Source: Bacillota bacterium (GTDB lineage: Bacteria; Bacillota; Clostridia; Acetivibrionales; DTU013). From it: a DNA stretch of 64,000 nucleotides. Positions 60,569 to 64,000 of this stretch are shown here, one piece after another; position 1 is the stretch's first letter; every line of letters begins with the position of its first letter. The DNA is taken from the NCBI GenBank assembly GCA_023412665.1, contig JAEZCA010000035.1:1-64000 (forward strand), in the 5' to 3' direction. A model generated the notes under the pieces. That model was not told the DNA's origin. It saw nothing but the letters and a program-made list of their open reading frames with translations, and did no database searches. A program made the position numbers and the translations under genes.

Positions 60569-62944
60569 CTACCTGGGTTTTTTCCACACCTTCGCCGCCA
60601 TTATCGTCAGATCATCAAAAGGCTTGTTATCGCTGCGTCTGACTGCTTCCTCCAGTATAGAGCCCGCCACCTGCTGTGGATTCAGACTTTCCAGCTGCTG
60701 AATATACTGCACCAGCGACCTGTCTCCCGGCTCATCACCTGCCATACTATCCACGACCCCATCAGTCACCATAATGATCATATCCCCGTCTTCCACGTCC
60801 TTCCTGGCCAGCTCCGCATCCAATCCCGGCAGTATGCCGGCCGGCAGTGTTGCAGCTTTTACCGTCTCGACCCTTGAACTTCTTTTTATAAATGTCGGCG
60901 CAGCACCAATCTTGATAAACTCGACCTCGCCACTGAACAGATCTATTATCGACATGTCTATTGTACAGGTGTTTTCTTCGTCAGACCTGAGAACAAGCAC
61001 CGAATTGATCAAATTTACCGCCATTTCCTTGTCAAAGCCGGACTCAAGGAAGTTTTCCAGCATGTCCACAGTAGCCTTGCTCTGTGCTGAAGCGCCATAA
61101 CCCGAGCCCATGCCGTCACTCAATGCCAATGTATACTTCCCATTGCCGCTATCCATGAATGTGAAGCTGTCACCTGATACCTTGCTGCCATACTTTGGCA
61201 TCCTTGCTACTCCGGTCGTGAGTTTCAGGTTCTCAGCCTCCATATATTTAAGACTGCAGCTTCCATCCTTGCCCTTCACGCAGCCTTCATCAATACGTAT
61301 CATTTTCCTGCCCGCTGCATCCGAAACTATCCTGTCGATCAAAGAAGCGCATTTCCTGCCTCCTCCGCATCCTCCATACAGAACGCTCACTTCATATTTG
61401 TCCCACAGTCCCTTATATGCTATGATATCCCTCGCCTTTATCCCTTCTCTCTTTAATGCTGCAGCAATTGCATCCTCCAGCGGACTTAAGAAATTCACCT
61501 CCGTATTGATTTCCTCAGCTAGGCTGCCTATCACGCGGGACATCCCTTCTAACTGTCTGCCTATGACCGCCCTGCTCTCTCCAATTTTACTCTTCCAAAC
61601 AACACCGACCCTGAATAATTCATACATGTTGTTTACTGCACTGACGAAATCGTTGATCCTAGGGCATTTATCAATGAAATAACGGGGTATGTCATTCTCC
61701 TCGACCCTGCCCTTGGTTTCAAGCTTCTCAACGATTTGGAACATGACCTGATATGTATCATAGAAGCTGCGCTCCCAGCAATGCATGCAAAGGCTGCAAT
61801 CACTGCAAATTCTGTCCGCCACTCTGTCAAAGAGCACATTTATATCCTGTTTCTCCGAGGGTATGGCTGTCTGTGCCATTTCCCCAATGGTTTTTGATAA
61901 TTCCATAAAAGTCCGCGAGAATTTTCCAAGCCTTTCAACTGTAATATCCCTTATCCTTCGTGAATACGCCTTTCTGTCCTCAAGAGCCGCCGAACCTCTG
62001 GCAAAGGGACCTGTCAGGCGATCCATAAGTTTTTCCGGGACGATGAAAAAGAATATGGATGCAGCCAGGATCTCTCTGAGATAAAGCAATGTCTCGGCAG
62101 CTCCATTGAAGTATACGGCAAGCACCATATTCCCAAGGACAAAGCCAAGGGCAGCACCGACCCTGCCCAGATTGCCAAGTATCCCGGCAAGCATGCCGCA
62201 CAGGGCATATGTGCCTGCAATCGAAGGTGAGAACTCTGATGACATGCTGATAATGAGCCCGATAACGGCGCCAGCCGAAGCGCCGGCTCCAGCTCCGCAT
62301 TTATAGCTTAGAAACAGCAGCAGCAGTACACACAATATGTTCCGCAATGAAAATCCAGCGACCTGAAGAGGTCCCAGGCCGGAAAGGATCAGGGCCGCCG
62401 TGATGCCCGCGCTGATGACCTCCTCATTGCCGGACAGCACCTTTTTAAAGTTTCCGGACATGATAGGGATTGAGAAACTGAATATAAAATAAAGCGCGAA
62501 GCATATGAAGGAGCTGAAAAAAGATTTCAGCACATCATATAGTAAAAATCCTTCAAGTCCGGCCAGCATAAGCTGTGGTACAAGCATGGAAACAAAAAGC
62601 ACAGCCGCCGCTTTAATATTCATTTTTTCATTCGTGTATTTCAGAGGAATTGAGAATACACAGAACAAAAGCATACATGCCGCATTAATGTAGACCATTT
62701 CCACAGAGCCTTCAAAGACAGCTCCCAACAACACCGCTGCCGCCGTCATTATCCTGATGCCCGTGCTGCCGTATGACGCAGCAAAAAAAGAAGCTCCCAA
62801 TGAAAGCAGGCCTGCGATATTGCTGCTTCCAAGAAGGAACGCCGAGATCAGGATCAAAAAATTGTTTTGCTGAAGAAAAAACTTGGTGATAAACTTCATT
62901 AAATAGCCGGTCTTGTTCATTTGTATACTGACAGTCTTCATCAT
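60569..62944 (-). CDS. spoIIE: Stage II sporulation protein E (SpoIIE)
   Basis: This 791-residue membrane phosphatase dephosphorylates SpoIIAA to activate sigma-F in the forespore. About ten membrane helices fill residues 25-320, a regulatory region follows, and a PP2C-type phosphatase domain ends the protein (LALSDGMGSGYGASAQS and MVTDGVVDSM with the metal-binding aspartates). GGGGGG precedes the ATG. It shows that the organism sporulates or descends from one that does. Confidence 0.97.
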   Translation of the reverse strand: MMKTVSIQMNKTGYLMKFITKFFLQQNNFLILISAFLLGSSNIAGLLSLGASFFAASYGSTGIRIMTAAAVLLGAVFEGSVEMVYINAACMLLFCVFSIPLKYTNEKMNIKAAAVLFVSMLVPQLMLAGLEGFLLYDVLKSFFSSFICFALYFIFSFSIPIMSGNFKKVLSGNEEVISAGITAALILSGLGPLQVAGFSLRNILCVLLLLFLSYKCGAGAGASAGAVIGLIISMSSEFSPSIAGTYALCGMLAGILGNLGRVGAALGFVLGNMVLAVYFNGAAETLLYLREILAASIFFFIVPEKLMDRLTGPFARGSAALEDRKAYSRRIRDITVERLGKFSRTFMELSKTIGEMAQTAIPSEKQDINVLFDRVADRICSDCSLCMHCWERSFYDTYQVMFQIVEKLETKGRVEENDIPRYFIDKCPRINDFVSAVNNMYELFRVGVVWKSKIGESRAVIGRQLEGMSRVIGSLAEEINTEVNFLSPLEDAIAAALKREGIKARDIIAYKGLWDKYEVSVLYGGCGGGRKCASLIDRIVSDAAGRKMIRIDEGCVKGKDGSCSLKYMEAENLKLTTGVARMPKYGSKVSGDSFTFMDSGNGKYTLALSDGMGSGYGASAQSKATVDMLENFLESGFDKEMAVNLINSVLVLRSDEENTCTIDMSIIDLFSGEVEFIKIGAAPTFIKRSSRVETVKAATLPAGILPGLDAELARKDVEDGDMIIMVTDGVVDSMAGDEPGDRSLVQYIQQLESLNPQQVAGSILEEAVRRSDNKPFDDLTIMAAKVWKKPR

Positions 62945-62965
62945 TCGTACCCCCCGTTAACAACG

Positions 62966-62998
62966 ATTATAACGAGGATGACCGGCTTATTTTGTCAT
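62966..62998 (-). promoter_or_regulatory. spoIIE promoter with Spo0A box and 21-bp spacer
   Basis: On the - strand ATGACA (62998-62993) and TATAAT (62971-62966) are separated by exactly 21 bases. B. subtilis spoIIE has the same unusual spacing, used by sigma-A only when Spo0A-P is bound. TGACAAA here overlaps the -35 and matches the Spo0A box TGNCRAA. Confidence 0.75.
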
Positions 62999-63171
62999 TT
63001 TTGGAATCCATACCATCAAAAGTTTGTGACACTGACCAACAAAATGCTTTAAAATCATCTGGCTCCTTAGCTTTGATAAAAGAACATGCTGTTTAAATAA
63101 AAGTATAAGGCAGGCAGATTTAATAATTCATTTGTAGAAACACGTCGATATAATTATCCCAGACAACGCAC

Positions 63172-64000
63172 CTATTTTCGTGACCCGCCCTTACTCTGGC
63201 CTCCATTACCTGTTCCGCTATTTTTCCTGCTGTCCGTATTTATCTTTTTACCTTCTTTATTATTTTTACTGTCCTTATTCTTATCCTCATATTCGCCGCC
63301 AGCCTGACCGGCACGGCCCTTACTGCCTTCTAACGGGTTCTTTTCTATCTGCCTTAGAAATTCGTCCTTAAGTTTTTCCCGTTCCTTTATAAGCTCCTCA
63401 GCGGACTTTTCAGGTGCTTTTTTCTCATTGCTGTCAATCTTTTTATCGCTTTGATTTTCTTTCTTATCATTTCTGTTTCCTATGCTGTTGTCTTTATTAT
63501 TGTCTTTGTTGTCTTTGTTGTTGTCTTTGTTGTTGTCTTTATTGTTGTCTTTGTTGTTGCCGCTTCCTATTTTCTCATTTTTATCGTATGTATTCTCTGC
63601 GCCCTTGCTGATGTCCGTTTTCTCATTCTGCCATTTGGATCCCATTACGCCGGTTTCGCTTTTGCTGCTGCTATTGGTTTTGCTGTTGTTATTGCTATCG
63701 CCTTTATTGCTGCTGTTATTGGTTTTGCTGCTGTTATTGCTGTTGCTATCTTTATTGCTGCTGTTACTTTCATTTATGCCGTTTCCTTTACCTGACTCTC
63801 CTTTATTTGCCGGAACAGCTTTTGAATTTTTTCTGGCAATTTCTATGAGCTCTTTGACTGCGGTGTCTTTTACATCATTAAGCTCTTTTTCGGGAAGATG
63901 CTTCAGAGCGTCCTCTATCAGCGCCAGCTTTCCAGGTGTGACTCCCAGCTTCCTAGCTGCCTCCCTTTGTTCATTGCTGGCTTCGCCGACCAATATCTCG
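63172..64000 (-). CDS. C-terminal part of a probable RsgI-type anti-sigma factor (partial)
   Basis: The frame is open to the right edge, so the real start is outside the window; the in-frame TTG at 63993 has no visible support. The visible N-terminal part (EQREAARKLGVTPGKLALIEDALKHLP) resembles the helix that follows the prodomain in RsgI-family anti-sigma-I factors. The rest is low-complexity: asparagine, lysine, aspartate and serine, including repeated DNNK units encoded by 12-bp repeats around 63495-63560. The family call rests on one short motif. Confidence 0.5.
   Translation of the reverse strand, partial: EILVGEASNEQREAARKLGVTPGKLALIEDALKHLPEKELNDVKDTAVKELIEIARKNSKAVPANKGESGKGNGINESNSSNKDSNSNNSSKTNNSSNKGDSNNNSKTNSSSKSETGVMGSKWQNEKTDISKGAENTYDKNEKIGSGNNKDNNKDNNKDNNKDNKDNNKDNSIGNRNDKKENQSDKKIDSNEKKAPEKSAEELIKEREKLKDEFLRQIEKNPLEGSKGRAGQAGGEYEDKNKDSKNNKEGKKINTDSRKNSGTGNGGQSKGGSRK

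Noticed and set aside
1..64000. tRNA, rRNA, prophage, integrase or transposase genes
   Set aside because: I looked for cloverleaf ends, CCA-adjacent arms and recombinase motifs and found none that held up.

Overview
The window comes from a motile, spore-forming member of the Clostridia. The evidence is SpoIIE with a Spo0A-type promoter, a full late-flagellar locus with FliW/CsrA, monoderm housekeeping genes (GdpP, RecD2, ComFC, YvyF), strong AGGAGG-type ribosome binding sites and moderate base composition. No species can be named from the sequence alone.

Layout from left to right. (1) 1-5.5 kb: an oligopeptide-type ABC permease cut off from its partners by the window edge, a leuC-leuD-leuB operon read leftward, and an AraC-family regulator. 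(2) 5.5-6.0 kb: a nest of short repeats containing a 143-bp inverted-repeat element that has a diverged partner at 56.1 kb. (3) 6.4-13.4 kb: a Tad/Flp-type pilus operon. Its first gene fuses an apparently active Ser/Thr kinase to a CpaE/TadZ-like domain that has lost its P-loop. It is followed by a CpaF ATPase, two TadB/TadC proteins, two prepilin-like proteins with a glutamate at +5, another membrane protein and a CpaB-like SAF protein. (4) 13.6-15.7 kb: a radical SAM protein and a membrane-anchored alpha/beta hydrolase. (5) 15.8-38.3 kb: a flagellar locus in the Bacillus subtilis order (yvyF, flgM, flgN, flgK, flgL, yviE, fliW, csrA, hag, flaG, fliD, fliS, fliT-like). It has three flagellin copies, two FlgK paralogs and an inserted sugar island: four enzymes for a UDP-2,3-diacetamido-glucuronic-acid-type sugar and two TPR glycosyltransferases. 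(6) 38.3-46.6 kb: comFC, recD2, an HD-GYP protein, a remnant of a winged-helix regulator, an orphan 7TM histidine kinase, and metK behind a SAM-I riboswitch. (7) 46.7-55.8 kb: ftsH, hpt, tilS, dnaB, rplI, gdpP, a MazG-like gene and pheA. (8) 55.8-64 kb: the second inverted-repeat element, an ECF sigma/anti-sigma pair, a pseudoknotted noncoding RNA, rpsF-ssb-rpsR, spoIIE, and the tail of a probable RsgI-type protein that runs off the right edge.

The regulation of the flagellar locus can largely be read from the DNA. Six sigma-D (sigma-28) promoter matches precede flgM, two flagellins, flaG-fliD, the glycosyltransferase operon and the sugar-nucleotide genes, so the sugar island appears to be co-expressed with flagellin and probably glycosylates it. 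Every flagellin leader carries a hairpin presenting GGA in its loop, which is a CsrA-site signature, and fliW-csrA lies just upstream. The least explained items are the kinase-pseudoATPase fusion, a FlgK with a von Willebrand A-like insert, the structured RNA at 58.36-58.54 kb, and the paired inverted-repeat elements.
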